From Tetramitus jugosus (Eukaryota; Heterolobosea; Eutetramitea; Acrasida; Vahlkampfiidae), in the NCBI GenBank assembly GCA_937625935.1, contig OW569377.1, positions 124,001-188,000 on the forward strand: DNA of 64,000 bases. Direction: 5' to 3'. The stretch's first letter is position 1; the number at the start of each line of letters is the position of its first letter. This document shows positions 19,225 to 31,000 of this stretch, one piece after another. The notes below the pieces were generated by a model. That model saw nothing but the letters and a program-made list of their open reading frames with translations, ran no database searches and was not told where the DNA came from. The position numbers and the translations under genes were made by a program.

Positions 19225-20595
19225 ATGACTCAGAGAAAAATCTTGCTATTGGGATCTGGTTACGTGACAACGACTGTCGTTGAATACCTGACTAGAAGAC
19301 CTGAAAATCACATTACGATCGCCAACAGAACACTCTCCAATGCTGAGCTAAGAAGCAAAGATGGTGCCTCCAATCAAATCTCTGTTGTTCAGTTGGACAT
19401 GGAGAAGGATCATGAAAAATTGGAAGAATTAGTGGGTGAGCACGATATCGTCATCAGTCTCGTCCCTTACTTGTATCATGTCATTGCTGCCAAAGCTTGT
19501 CTCAAGAAGAAGAAGCATCTGGTGACAACATCTTACATTTCACCTGCCATGAGAGAGTTGGATCAGGAGGCACGTGACAAGGATCTCGTATTCATGAATG
19601 AGATTGGTGTGGATCCAGGTATTGATCACTTGGCTGCTGTGAAAATCATTGCCCAAGCACGCAAAGAAAACTCAAAGATTGTCTCATTTTATTCATGGTG
19701 CGGTGGATTGCCAGCACCAGAGTTTGCCAACAATCCACTAAAGTACAAGTTCTCTTGGTCTCCTCGTGGTGTGTTGGCCGCTCTTCAAAACACTGCAAAG
19801 TTCTTGGAGAATGGACAGGTGATTGATATTGCACCACAAAACTTGTTGAAATCCAGAAGAGAACTCAATTTGGATGCCAACTTGCCAACTTTTGAAGGTT
19901 ATCCAAACAGAAATTCTGTTCCATACACAGAAGAGTATCACATTCCAGAGACTGAGACTTGTTTGAGAGGAACTTTGAGATTCAAGGGCTTTTGTCAATT
20001 GATGGAACACTTTATCGCAGTTGGATTGATTGATCAAACCCCAAGAGCTGATTTGAGCAGAGATGGATCTATTGCTCCAAAATGGAATCAGCTGATGAAG
20101 GAGTTGTTGGGCGCCGACAGCACTGAAAAAGCATCCTTGGAGCAAGCATTGTTGACCAAGCTGAATCTCGATGCTGAGAGTGAAGCTGGTAAGGAGGCTG
20201 TTTCTGCTTTCAATTGGATCGGTCTTTTCGATGATGTGGACGCAGCATTGAGAGGCACTCTATTGGATAGTTTCTCTCATAGACTAGAGACATTGATGTC
20301 ATTCAAGCAAGGTGAGAAGGATATGATTATGTTGCAACACATTTTCACCATCGAAAAGCCTGATGGCAAGAGATACACCAAGAAGGCTACTTTGATTGAC
20401 TATGCTACTGATAAGTTCTCATCCATGGCAAGAACCACTGGCCTACCTTGTGCCATCAGTGTGCAATTGATCCTTGACAGCAAGATTCAGTACAGAGGTG
20501 TGTTTGGCCCAATGTTTGCAGACATGAATGAGTTGATCATTGAAGAGTTGGAGAAGGAGAATATTGTTGTCAAGTACGAAGATATCGACAATTGA
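19225..20595 (+). CDS. LYS9: Saccharopine dehydrogenase (glutamate-forming)
   Basis: 456 residues from the ATG at 19225, where the N-terminal Rossmann motif (ILLLGSGYVTTTVVEYL) begins almost at once; an earlier in-frame start would add an unlikely leader. Length and sequence match the Lys9/Lys1-like enzyme that interconverts saccharopine with glutamate and aminoadipate semialdehyde. The NADP-binding region is followed by the typical GVDPGIDHLAA segment and SYCGGLPAPE-like SWCGGLPAPE. It could act in aminoadipate lysine synthesis or in lysine breakdown. The partner domain, lysine-ketoglutarate reductase, is not fused here, unlike animal AASS. Confidence 0.92.
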   Translation: MTQRKILLLGSGYVTTTVVEYLTRRPENHITIANRTLSNAELRSKDGASNQISVVQLDMEKDHEKLEELVGEHDIVISLVPYLYHVIAAKACLKKKKHLVTTSYISPAMRELDQEARDKDLVFMNEIGVDPGIDHLAAVKIIAQARKENSKIVSFYSWCGGLPAPEFANNPLKYKFSWSPRGVLAALQNTAKFLENGQVIDIAPQNLLKSRRELNLDANLPTFEGYPNRNSVPYTEEYHIPETETCLRGTLRFKGFCQLMEHFIAVGLIDQTPRADLSRDGSIAPKWNQLMKELLGADSTEKASLEQALLTKLNLDAESEAGKEAVSAFNWIGLFDDVDAALRGTLLDSFSHRLETLMSFKQGEKDMIMLQHIFTIEKPDGKRYTKKATLIDYATDKFSSMARTTGLPCAISVQLILDSKIQYRGVFGPMFADMNELIIEELEKENIVVKYEDIDN

Positions 20596-20644
20596 ACACC
20601 CTAACAGTAAATCAAACAAAACAAAATCACCATTACCCAAGGAA

Positions 20645-21220
20645 ATGAATCAGAAAAAATGTGATAGCTCTATTCGCCACGTGTTCTCTAATCCATTCTT
20701 CTCCTATCAAGGACCAGAGTCCAAAACAGGTGAGGCTGTGTTTTTGATGGGAGATGGCTCGAGCTACGAAGGCCACTTTGTTCAGGGAGAGATCTCTGGT
20801 AAAGGAGTTAGGAGATTTCCAAATGGAAACACATACAGTGGAGATTTCATAGAAGGAGAGTTTCATGGAAATGGTGAATGGTTGAGTCACACAGAACGAT
20901 ACATTGGCCAATTTGTGAACAATCAGAGACATGGGGAAGGAGAACTTATCACCCAGTCTGGCCTTGTGATAAGAGGTAATTTCCATCAACAAAAACTGAA
21001 CGGAAAATGTCAAGTAACACTCACGTCAGCTCAAAGAGAGAAGTATCACCTGAAGGAGTTCACCGCTCACTTTGTTCAGAATAGTTTGAATGTCGAAGAA
21101 ACATTGCAAGTCAGTGGTGAGGATGGCACAGAAGAAATATTTGAACACCTTGAGTCCAGTCCCTATTCTCCTTTTATTCAATCCATAGTTAGAAGCGAAA
21201 TGACATCGGAAAACAAATGA
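20645..21220 (+). CDS. MORN-repeat protein
   Basis: 191 residues from the ATG at 20645, only 49 bp after the previous stop and on the same strand. Three to four MORN repeats are visible in the middle: YEGHFVQGEISGKGVRRFPNG, then YSGDFIEGEFHGNGEW, then YIGQFVNNQRHGEGEL. MORN repeats bind lipids or other proteins and often act at membranes or flagellar structures. The flanking N- and C-terminal parts are unassigned. No catalytic domain is present, so it is not a PIP5K-type enzyme. Confidence 0.85.
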   Translation: MNQKKCDSSIRHVFSNPFFSYQGPESKTGEAVFLMGDGSSYEGHFVQGEISGKGVRRFPNGNTYSGDFIEGEFHGNGEWLSHTERYIGQFVNNQRHGEGELITQSGLVIRGNFHQQKLNGKCQVTLTSAQREKYHLKEFTAHFVQNSLNVEETLQVSGEDGTEEIFEHLESSPYSPFIQSIVRSEMTSENK

Positions 21221-21364
21221 GGAGTGATCAGACTTTCAGTGATCAGATAAAACTTCTGACGGGTGATTGATCACTTAGGTTCTAATTTCAGTCAACCGTA
21301 AAACAAGTGTGAAAAAAAAGATCGTTTCATTTTCATTGTATTGATCAAAGGAGCGAGAAGTAAC

Positions 21365-23872
21365 ATGGTTAAAAACAAAACTACTTCTCCCAACAAAACC
21401 TCCTCATTCCCAACAACAATACCCGATAGAAAGAGACTCAACACAATGATGAAACCAGAGCTTTCAACAGGTGAAGAAGTCACAAAACGAAGTCCAAGAA
21501 GAGCTCAACATAAAGACACTATCGTGGAGTTGTCCGAGTTAGGTGATTCCGAGTCCACACAATCGTCAGCAGAACATCACCAACAGATTCAAATGGAATC
21601 ATCTCACACTCCACTACTCGTACCGAATCAGTTGCACAAGTACCACTACAAGCGCAGTGCTATTGTTCAAGCATTGCAAAGTTGTATCTCTCTCAAGCTA
21701 TTTCTCCCATTGTTCATTGTACTATCGATTATGATACCATTGATTCTAATCGTTGTGCTGAGCGCGGTTTATTTGAATGAGTCCACACACAGACTCTTAC
21801 TACAGATGCAACACAAAACATCGGACATGAACATTCTGTTTCTGACTCAATTCTTGGACCCAAGGTTGATGGTAGAGAGTATAGGCAATGAGTTGACCGT
21901 GGGAGCATTGTCTTTGACTCTTGATGAGAAAACGGATAGAAAACTCATGTGGGGGCACCTGCAAAACAATAGAAAAGCCGACCAGAGCTCCATCTATGTC
22001 ACAACCACATCAGGTAACATGTTGGGATACTTGAAGGAATCCAGTGATGGTGGTGATGACACGTCTTACTTGTTAATGACGATTACACCAGATACATTTG
22101 GTCAATGGAGACTGTTCAAGGCGGATCCAACCAATGGTGATCCCACTGATTTTCTCTATCAAGCACCTTTTGACCCAAGAACAAGAGATTGGTACTCCCA
22201 GACAATGGAAAAGAAGAGGTTGACCTTTACAAAAATTTATGATTTTTCCTCTAGTGGAGAATCTCAAACTTTTGGTATCACTGCCTCTGTCCCTGTTTTC
22301 AGTGACACCAATGAGAATTCAAACAGTGATGAATCAGCCAAAAACAAATTAATGGGTGTTGTGTCGGTTGATTACACAATCAACGCTCTAAGTCTTTTCC
22401 TGGCAGAAAACAAAGTGTGGAAGGATGGTGAGAGCTTCATCATTGAAAGAGATGGATTGATGGTAGCTAGTTCGACCGATAGTGTGACAATTGTGGGTGC
22501 CAATGGATTAACCAATCGTATCACATGCGATCAATCTCCCAATGCTCTCATATCGTCCGCTTGTCACTATCTCCTAACGAAGTACGATAGTTTTAATGAA
22601 GTTCATGATGAAGCCTTGGATCGTGGTGAGGACGATCATCTCATGTCAGAAAAGTTTGGAAGCAACAGAATGGTGATTACTACTTTCGAATACAATCAAA
22701 ATGACATATCATGGCTAATGATCTCAATAATTCCTGAACGAGTCATGGGTAGTGTGATGAACAGAGTCAGTCAGCTGATTATCATTTCTTTAGTCGTATT
22801 ATTCGTCACTGTGATACTAGCCTTCCTGGTAACTTGGTGTCTCATTGTTTGGCCACTGGATCGAATGAGTTATCAAATGAGCAAGGTCTCCGAGATGGAT
22901 TTCAACAACATTTCTCATAGTACTACGATTTTCTCAGAGTTCGCCAAAATTCAATCCGCATTCCTGTCGATGATTGTTGCACTGGAGAGCTTCCGTCGAT
23001 ACGTCCCTGATGCGATCACTAAGAGAGCAATGAATGATGACTTGAACGATACACTGACCAGGGACACATCATTGACTCAGGTGTACATGACGGCCTTTTC
23101 GTTGAATATCTCAGAGTTTGGTAGGATGTCAGAGCAATTGATACCCAGTGATCTGGAACTATTATTGAAGGAAGTACATGAAATTGTATCGAGTATTCTA
23201 CCAAAGTACGGTGCAACAATAGACACATTCTCAGGTGATAGTGTGCTAGTCATGTTCAATGCTCACTCCCCACTTGAGAAACACCAGAAGAAAGCATGTG
23301 AAGCAGCGTTAGAATGCAGGAAAGCACTTCTACAAAAGAAGGAGGTATGGAACCGAAGAGGAATAGAAGATGTGAACTGTAGAATTGGAATACATTCGGA
23401 TAAGGCTCTCGTCGGTTCAGTAGGTTCAAGAAATGGATCGAACTATACGGCAATAGGACCAGCAATTTCCATCACCAATACTCTTGAATCGTTGAGCAAG
23501 CACTATCGCACTAGCATTCTGATTAGTGGTGACATCCATTCTCAAGTTCAAGACTACTTTGTGTGCAGAGTGGTTGATATTGTGAACTCTCAAAAGGTTG
23601 GAGCTCCAAAGATGGCAGTCTATGAACTATTAGAAGCAAGGGACTATTGCAACTCCAATAGTGTATTGATGCTAGAAAAGTGGACAGGAGAGTGGAAACG
23701 AAATTGGGAACAGGGCAATGTTCCTCGGGCTCTTCACTGCCTTCAACAAGCACTAGGTCTCAAGGAATACCACAGAGACTACAATTTGAACATGCTCAAA
23801 AAGAGATGTGAATCTTACTTGAACGATCCTGCACGCCTCGTCCGCTCCACAGAATCCTCCAGTAGTTCATGA
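21365..23872 (+). CDS. Membrane Cache-domain class III nucleotidyl cyclase homologue with altered active site
   Basis: 835 residues from the first ATG. Order of parts: basic cytosolic N-terminus; TM1 (~110-137); extracellular region of Cache/dCache type, containing FDPRTRDWY; TM2; a HAMP-like linker (WPLDRMSYQMSKVSEMD); then the cyclase homology domain (~575-760). In that domain the first metal Asp is N581 (FSLNISEF). The second Asp is present (SGD, D625). The Asn and Arg that position substrate are S702 and T706 (ISITNTLES where VNLAARLES is usual). The fold is clear but catalysis as a homodimer is doubtful. It may be a regulatory or heterodimeric partner. Confidence 0.82.
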   Translation: MVKNKTTSPNKTSSFPTTIPDRKRLNTMMKPELSTGEEVTKRSPRRAQHKDTIVELSELGDSESTQSSAEHHQQIQMESSHTPLLVPNQLHKYHYKRSAIVQALQSCISLKLFLPLFIVLSIMIPLILIVVLSAVYLNESTHRLLLQMQHKTSDMNILFLTQFLDPRLMVESIGNELTVGALSLTLDEKTDRKLMWGHLQNNRKADQSSIYVTTTSGNMLGYLKESSDGGDDTSYLLMTITPDTFGQWRLFKADPTNGDPTDFLYQAPFDPRTRDWYSQTMEKKRLTFTKIYDFSSSGESQTFGITASVPVFSDTNENSNSDESAKNKLMGVVSVDYTINALSLFLAENKVWKDGESFIIERDGLMVASSTDSVTIVGANGLTNRITCDQSPNALISSACHYLLTKYDSFNEVHDEALDRGEDDHLMSEKFGSNRMVITTFEYNQNDISWLMISIIPERVMGSVMNRVSQLIIISLVVLFVTVILAFLVTWCLIVWPLDRMSYQMSKVSEMDFNNISHSTTIFSEFAKIQSAFLSMIVALESFRRYVPDAITKRAMNDDLNDTLTRDTSLTQVYMTAFSLNISEFGRMSEQLIPSDLELLLKEVHEIVSSILPKYGATIDTFSGDSVLVMFNAHSPLEKHQKKACEAALECRKALLQKKEVWNRRGIEDVNCRIGIHSDKALVGSVGSRNGSNYTAIGPAISITNTLESLSKHYRTSILISGDIHSQVQDYFVCRVVDIVNSQKVGAPKMAVYELLEARDYCNSNSVLMLEKWTGEWKRNWEQGNVPRALHCLQQALGLKEYHRDYNLNMLKKRCESYLNDPARLVRSTESSSSS

Positions 23873-24021
23873 ACCAGACATCGGACTAACACGATCGGAA
23901 TTGTGAAAGAAAGTGAGACGCGTGTTTCGGCGACTCACACGCAAAAGCTTACAGGCACCAAAAGCAAAAACTCAACAACAACAAAAAAATAAAGTTCATC
24001 AACAAACAACAACAACAATCA

Positions 24022-26907
24022 ATGAAGAGCTCAATGTTGCTTGCCAAGAGAACAATAATAGGCCTCCTACTATTGTTGTCCCTGTTTTGCTTCATTGTGA
24101 ACGCCGTGGATCATGGCAAGTTCCAAAAATGTGCTGAAAAAGGCTTTTGTAATCGATTGAGACAAACTGACACAAACGAAAACAAGAAGACACACTATGT
24201 GATTGACTCTTTCACCATCAATGACAAGAAGGATCAATACACTGCAAAGTTGATTGATCCATCGCCATCGTCGTCCTTTAATGGTGATTTGACTCTTGTC
24301 ATCAATGTTTACAAGGGTGGAATTTTCAGATTGAGAATGAGAGAATGGACTGAGAATGGTCTCAAGGACAAACTAAGCAGAAGATATCAAGTACAGGATG
24401 TTTTGATGCCTCATGTGACTGAACAATCATTCAATGTTCTTGATGCAAAGAATGACAAGACTGCAACATTGCAGATGGATCAAGCATCTCTTGTGATTTC
24501 CAAGGGAGATGAGCGCACACCATTCCAATTGACCTTGCAAGTCAATGGAAAGGATGCAATTACTGTGAATGGAGATCAGTTGTTGCGCGTAGAGAGTCAG
24601 TTTGTCAAGGAGAGAGAGGCATTGAAGGCTGAGCAAATCAAGCTTGCTCTCAATGATCAATTGGCCGCACAAAAGACGGATGAGGAGACTGCTGCTTCTG
24701 AGGTTGCTGCAACTGAAAACACTGAACCAACCAAGCAAGAAACAAGCTATAATGGTGAATATGCTGTTGGTATTGATTTTGTTTTCCATGGAGCTAGTAA
24801 TGTGTATGGTATCCCAGAAAGATCCACTGATTTGTCTCTGAAGCCAACCAGAGGACAAGATGTAGCATCTGAACCATACAGAATGTACAATTTGGATGTG
24901 TTTGAGTATGAATTGGACAGTCCATTGGGTCTCTATGGTATTATCCCTCTGTTGTACTCATTGAAGAAGGGATTGGCTGCTGGTGTGTTTGTGTTGAATC
25001 CTTCCGAGTCATTTGTGGATATTGAACAGAATAACTCGAACACCAAGGCTCACTGGATCAGTGAAAATGGTTTGTTGGATGTTTTCTTGATGCCTGGTCC
25101 AACTCCAATGAATATTGTCAATCAATATTCCTATCTCACTGGTTATAACGCTCTCCCTCAGCAATTTGCTCTTGCGTACCATCAGTGCAGATGGAACTAC
25201 AAGGATGAGGATGATGTCGCCATGGTTGATGCCAAGTATGACGAAATGAACATTCCAATGGATGTTTTGTGGCTTGATATTGAACATACCGATCAGAAGA
25301 AGTACTTCACCTGGGACAAGCATCTATTCCCAAATCCAAAGCAAATGCAAGATAAACTTGCAGGAAAGGGAAGAAAGATGGTTACCATCTCTGATCCACA
25401 TATTAAACGAACTCCAGGATACTTTGTCCATGATGAGGCAACCAAGAATGGATACTATGTGAAGAAGAGTGATGGAAGTGATTATGAAGGCCAGTGCTGG
25501 CCAGGCTCTTCTAGCTGGTTGGATTACTTTAATCCTGAAGTCAGAAAGTTCTACTCCTCTCTGTATCAATTTGACAAGTATGAGGGCTCCACTCACAACT
25601 TGTATACTTGGATCGATATGAATGAACCATCTGTTTTCTCGGGTCCAGAAGTAACTATGGACAAGGATGCCATCCATTATGGTGGATTGACTCACGGAGA
25701 AGTGCACAACATGTACGGTTTTTATCAAGGTCTCGCTACCTATCAAGGCCATGTTGATCGTAGAGCAGGTGAAGACAGACCATTCATTCTCTCTCGTTCA
25801 TTCTTTGCTGGATCACAACGACATGTTGCCATTTGGACTGGTGACAACATGGCCAAGTGGGATCACTTGAATAAGGCGCAACCAATGATTATGTCCTTTG
25901 GTATTGCTGGTCTCTCATTTGTTGGAGCTGATGTTGGTGGTTTCTTCGGTAATCCATATGAAAAGCTTTTGTCAAGATGGTACCAAGCAGGTGCCTTCTA
26001 TCCATTCTTCAGAGCTCATGCACATATTGAGACTCAGAGAAGAGAACCGTGGTTGTTTGGAGATGATATTATGAACATTATTAGAGCAGCCATCCAAAGA
26101 AGATATACTCTCTTGCCATACTATTATACTCTGGCCTTCCATGCCTCAGTGAATGCAGCCCCTATTATGAGACCATTGTTCTTTGACTATCCTGAAGATG
26201 AAAAAACCTACAAGATCCAAGATCAATTCTTGGTTGGCTCGAACATACTAGTGAAGCCTGTTGTTGAAGAAAAAACAACATCATTGAACGTTTATCTCCC
26301 AGGTGGTAGCGATGCTGTGTGGTACGATTATGAAGACTTTAGAAAGTTCAAGGGAGGCGCAGAAGTAACAATTGACACTCCAGTCACCAAGATCCCAGTC
26401 TTCCAAAAGGGAGGAAGCATCATTCCAATTAAGAACAGAATGAGAAGATCATCTCCACTCATGGAAAATGATCCATACACTCTCAGAATTGCCTTGGACA
26501 AGAATATGCAAGCATATGGTGATCTGTACATTGATGATGGTAAATCGTTCAACTACAGAAGAGGACAATACCTGTACAGAACATTCTCGTTCGACAAGAA
26601 CAAGCTCACTACTTCAAGAGGAGACTTGAGCAATGTCATTTTGGATGCAAATAGCCAACACATCGCACCATCCAAGGCATACACAGTGTCCAACACCATT
26701 GAAAGACTTGTCATTATTGGATACCCAACCAAGCCAACCAAGATTACCTTGACCATCCAGCCTGCCGACTCTACCAATGTGGTCTCTCCTGATGCCATTG
26801 AGCTCAGATCCGACCTAGAATTCAGCTATGATGCTTCTTCTCAAACAGTAGTCGTGCGCAAGCCTCTGGCTCGCATCGACGGACAATGGACCATCTCCAT
26901 CGAATAA
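24022..26907 (+). CDS. GANAB: Glucosidase II alpha subunit (GH31)
   Basis: 961 residues. A signal peptide (hydrophobic ~12-28, ending near VNAVDHG) leads into the family start KFQKCAEKGFCNRLR, which is diagnostic of ER glucosidase II alpha. The GH31 core shows WLDIEHT, the nucleophile D532 in WIDMNEPSVF, the acid/base D608 in WTGDN, and HYGGLTHGEVHNMYG. The enzyme trims the inner glucose residues from N-glycans in the ER and so drives the calnexin cycle. No HDEL is needed because the beta subunit retains it. An acidic Glu/Thr insert (~220-240) is slightly unusual. Confidence 0.95.
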   Translation: MKSSMLLAKRTIIGLLLLLSLFCFIVNAVDHGKFQKCAEKGFCNRLRQTDTNENKKTHYVIDSFTINDKKDQYTAKLIDPSPSSSFNGDLTLVINVYKGGIFRLRMREWTENGLKDKLSRRYQVQDVLMPHVTEQSFNVLDAKNDKTATLQMDQASLVISKGDERTPFQLTLQVNGKDAITVNGDQLLRVESQFVKEREALKAEQIKLALNDQLAAQKTDEETAASEVAATENTEPTKQETSYNGEYAVGIDFVFHGASNVYGIPERSTDLSLKPTRGQDVASEPYRMYNLDVFEYELDSPLGLYGIIPLLYSLKKGLAAGVFVLNPSESFVDIEQNNSNTKAHWISENGLLDVFLMPGPTPMNIVNQYSYLTGYNALPQQFALAYHQCRWNYKDEDDVAMVDAKYDEMNIPMDVLWLDIEHTDQKKYFTWDKHLFPNPKQMQDKLAGKGRKMVTISDPHIKRTPGYFVHDEATKNGYYVKKSDGSDYEGQCWPGSSSWLDYFNPEVRKFYSSLYQFDKYEGSTHNLYTWIDMNEPSVFSGPEVTMDKDAIHYGGLTHGEVHNMYGFYQGLATYQGHVDRRAGEDRPFILSRSFFAGSQRHVAIWTGDNMAKWDHLNKAQPMIMSFGIAGLSFVGADVGGFFGNPYEKLLSRWYQAGAFYPFFRAHAHIETQRREPWLFGDDIMNIIRAAIQRRYTLLPYYYTLAFHASVNAAPIMRPLFFDYPEDEKTYKIQDQFLVGSNILVKPVVEEKTTSLNVYLPGGSDAVWYDYEDFRKFKGGAEVTIDTPVTKIPVFQKGGSIIPIKNRMRRSSPLMENDPYTLRIALDKNMQAYGDLYIDDGKSFNYRRGQYLYRTFSFDKNKLTTSRGDLSNVILDANSQHIAPSKAYTVSNTIERLVIIGYPTKPTKITLTIQPADSTNVVSPDAIELRSDLEFSYDASSQTVVVRKPLARIDGQWTISIE

Positions 26908-27085
26908 AGCAATTGATTCGTCCTCTATATTTGCGAAGAACAAAGGAGTCCTTCAGGAAATAAGCCGCTGGACAATAGGATAATGTTCACAAGTTGACGG
27001 AGGGTTAGTTGTTGAGCTCAAGATCATCTATTCACAAAACAAGAACAACAAAAGATCGAGTTACTTGATCCCAAAACAACAAACA

Positions 27086-28035
27086 ATGCAAAAGATTTTC
27101 CAATCGACATTGAGAACAAACAACAAGAGACTGGCGATCGCCACTTCCTCCCTGGCCCTCGGCGGTGCAGCATCTGCCTATTGGATGTCTCACCGCCACC
27201 ACTATCACAACAGCAACCTGTTGTTGTCTGCTCGCAAGGAGAAGAACAAGAACAATTGACTGCAGCATTGGATCCAACAAAGTTCACTCCATTCCCATTG
27301 CAACACATTGATCAATTGACTCACAATGTCAAGCGATATCGATTTGCATTGCCAAGTGAACATCATGTGACTGGTTTGACAGTCGCCAGCTGCATACTCG
27401 TCATGGCCAACATTGACGGCAAGGCTGAAATTAGACCGTACACACCTACTTCGACACCAGAAGAGAAGGGTTACTTTGATTTGATGATCAAGGTTTATCC
27501 AACTGGTAAGATGAGTCAACATATTGATCATTTGAAGGTGGGTGATTGTTTGTTGGTCAAGGGTCCACTCTTGAAATTCAAGTATGAACCAAATTCGAAG
27601 GAGTTGGGTTTGATTGCCGGTGGCACTGGTTTCACTCCCATGTATCAACTGATCCGTAAGGTGTTGGACAATCCGGATGACAAGACAAAGATTTCAATGA
27701 TTTATGCCAATGTCACGCCGGATGACATCATGCTCAAGTCTGAATTGGACAGATTGCAATCGGAGCACCCTGAAAGACTACAAGTGCACTACACTGTAGA
27801 CAGAGTGCTCGATGGTCAATCCTGGAATCAAGATGTGGGCTATGTCACAGCGGATATGATCACCAAGTATTTACCAAATGCAACCAATGGCGAGGACGTG
27901 TGGTTGGGTGTATGTGGCCCACCACCATTCATGAAGTTGTTGTCTGGTGAGAAGCCAAAACCAACAGAACAGGGAGAGCTCTCTGGATTGTTGAAGAACT
28001 TGGGTTACACTGAGAAGAATGTTTTCAAGTTCTAA
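27086..28035 (+). CDS. CYB5R: NADH-cytochrome b5 reductase, gene model with a phase change
   Basis: The catalytic part has the FAD motif RPYTPTS, the NADH motif GGTGFTPM and CGPPPFM, all typical of cytochrome b5 reductase. The only good start is the ATG at 27086, which gives a basic leader and a hydrophobic anchor (LAIATSSLALGGAASAYW) as in mitochondrial outer-membrane or ER forms. That frame closes at 27259, and the catalytic domain continues in another frame whose first codon is not ATG. An intron of 101 bp (27165-27265, GTGCAG...CTGCAG) restores the phase but has a poor donor site. A one-base indel near 27250 is the alternative. Confidence 0.8.
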
Positions 28036-28074
28036 ATCATGAATTAAAGTTGTTTACTCTGTGGTTTACATTTT

Positions 28075-31000
28075 CTATCCCATCAGTCTTCTCAGAATAG
28101 TCACAATTGGCAATTGAAGCAATGCCACAATTGGACCAACACTCGAAATGAATGAGAATACAATTGCCAATCCAAACACGACCAAAATAATCTTCCATGG
28201 AACAATGAAGTCGACTGGTAATTGGGTGAATAGAGTGTTTTGCAGAGCCATTGTATATCCGATCGATAATCCAATAAGGATACCCATGATCGATGCAGCA
28301 ATAATCAACACAAATGCTTCATAAATAAATAGACGAATGATAACACCTTTTCGACATCCGATAGCTCGTAAAATACCAATCTCCTTTGCTTGCTCATTAA
28401 TATTGCTGTACATGGACGACATGAGAGAGAAGAAGCAGATACTCATTGCTACGACCGTAGTAAAGATAAAGAAAAAATCGAGCACTTGTGTGGCAATTGA
28501 CAATGGCTCAAGTTCGCTATTCAAGTCCTTGAATGAGATGCCCTTCTCGCGAGAAATTGTTCGTAAGCTGGCCAAGAAATTATTCACATCAGTGCCAGAG
28601 GCTTTCTCATTAATGTCTAACAACATCTTCTGAATTGGTACAGCGGACACCGAGTTAATGGAATTGTTTGACATTCTAACAAAAGTTGGGAATGAGACAA
28701 ATGACGACTGCCATGTTAGGAGAGGGAATTTGCTAAACGTGCCGACTGGACCAGCATCCAAAAACGCAAGAGGCTTCAATAATCGGTGCTCATATCTGGG
28801 TAACCTATTTGTTTTGCGAGGCAATTCAAGCACAAAGGTACTATCCAGATTAATGTTCATTAAACTCTTATAAAGAGAGCCTACCAGTGCAGTTGATGAT
28901 CCCTGGATCTCGTAGAGCATTGTTGTCAGAGTACGTCCATACTTTTCAAATTTGGATGAAGGTTTTGGTTGATCGTCCACTACAACAAAGGTATTACCCG
29001 TAACATCAAAGAAATTGGCACTGACTGCATACACACTTTGAGAATACGATATCCAACCTCCCTTGGTTGTTAATTGCGGAATACTGTATGGCGCTACTTC
29101 GTTCAGTGGGTATGATATGTATGTATACCCCTTGCATGCACGTGAATCAGTACACAACTTCTCCAGCGTTCCCTTGGTGAGAGAGGAACGGAAACTGCTA
29201 TGAGAGGAAGCAACCATGTTGACTCTTGTTCCATATGTTCTTAATAAACCATATCTCAATGTCTTAATCTGACCGGTAAAACTTAGAGTCAAAAATATGA
29301 TGAATCCCAAACTCAACGAGAACATGATTGTTGTCTTTCTGTTTCTCAATCGATGTGCCACTAAATTCTTTAGCACTATATCACGCACAGCATAATTCTC
29401 CCAGAAGAAGAACGCTTGTGTAGTAAAGAATTCTAAACTGCTCTCAAAATTCAAAGAAAGCATAATCAATCCCAACAACATGGCCAATAGCAAACCAAAG
29501 AACATGTAGAGCAATAGTGACAAGTTCAGAGACAACAGTGACAGTGGGAAGAAATAGTACACAGAGGCACCAAATACAACCATGAAAGAACCAACTATCA
29601 CTGATGTCCAATTGATTCCACCCTCGCTCGCTCGATCAATTGAATACTTGACAGCCTTAGTCTTTGATCGAGAAGCATCCAGGGATTCTGTTAAATTCTT
29701 TCCTAACGCGGTCCATATTGGCAAAATACTTGACACAATAGGGATAATAATTCCGAGTGCCGTAGCAAGTCCAAACGCTCTCCACGTTACCATTCTGCTA
29801 ATTTCAACCTGTAGAACGTTGCTGAGTAGTACAGCGACTCCAATGAAGGACACCTGACCCAATATCACTCCAAAAATCCATCCAGGTACAGCATAGAAGA
29901 ACGCTTGTACCAAGATCAATTGAACTACACCAGTAACTCGGATACCAATCATTCTCAACACACCCATCTCAAATGTTCTATTCTCCACATTGATCATCAA
30001 AAGTGAATAGATCAAAATAACACTCAGCGTCGTCAAAATAGTAACGATAATTGAAATGATGAGTCCAAGAAAGAGCGCAAAGAACTGAGTGTTCTTCATG
30101 TACGTTAAAACTGGAAACTGCGCTTGCAATTGATCAAATCCCATCAAATATAATCCCTTACTTGCAAAAGTAACCAACTTTCTCTGTATGACAGCATAAT
30201 CATTCTCATTATAAACATCCAATCGACTCGGAGGATGATTAATGTACATGTACTCTGCGTACTTGTAGAGATCAACCGTTGAAAGAACATCCTCAGTACT
30301 CTGACCGAATAATTGCGGTGGTAAAAACTTTGCTAAGTGCGGCATCAAGGTAGAATACTCGATGAAAATTGCAGAGTTTGTTGTCGTACTAATCTTTCCA
30401 TAGTACTGAGTAGAGTCTATTACCTTCTTCACTGTGACGGGAATGTGAATATTGCCGTCATTAAACTCTACACGACCGGAATAAATATTCGGATCGTCAA
30501 TAATCATTCCAGCTTCTCTGAACGGACCAATAAATTGATTCATGAGAGGAATGGTCAATATAACACTGTCTCCACTTTTAACATTGAGTTCTTTTGCCAT
30601 GGAAGCCGTCATATACACTTCACCTGCCCCCAATTTTGCATGGGTCCACTTTCTTCCGAGTTGAATCTTCTTCTCAATATCATGATCATAAATTACCAGT
30701 ATGGATTGATAGGCACGCACTTGACACAGTTCAGGAACGCAGAATTGACCAGCATTGAAATCAATCCTCTCCAGATCATTCAAATCTCTATCTGTCGGTG
30801 GTGTACCACACTCTTTAATGTTTTTTGTTCCGACATACATCCAATCCCACTGATCCGCCTCGTGTATCGAAAGAGAACTCGGATCATACCCCAAGCGGTC
30901 AGCACATCCCTTGGCACTTGAACCAGTGACTTGACCCATGACCAACCTCGGTGCAAAATACGAGTACGTTGTGTGATCCTCTGCTGTTGTATGTGGCCCC

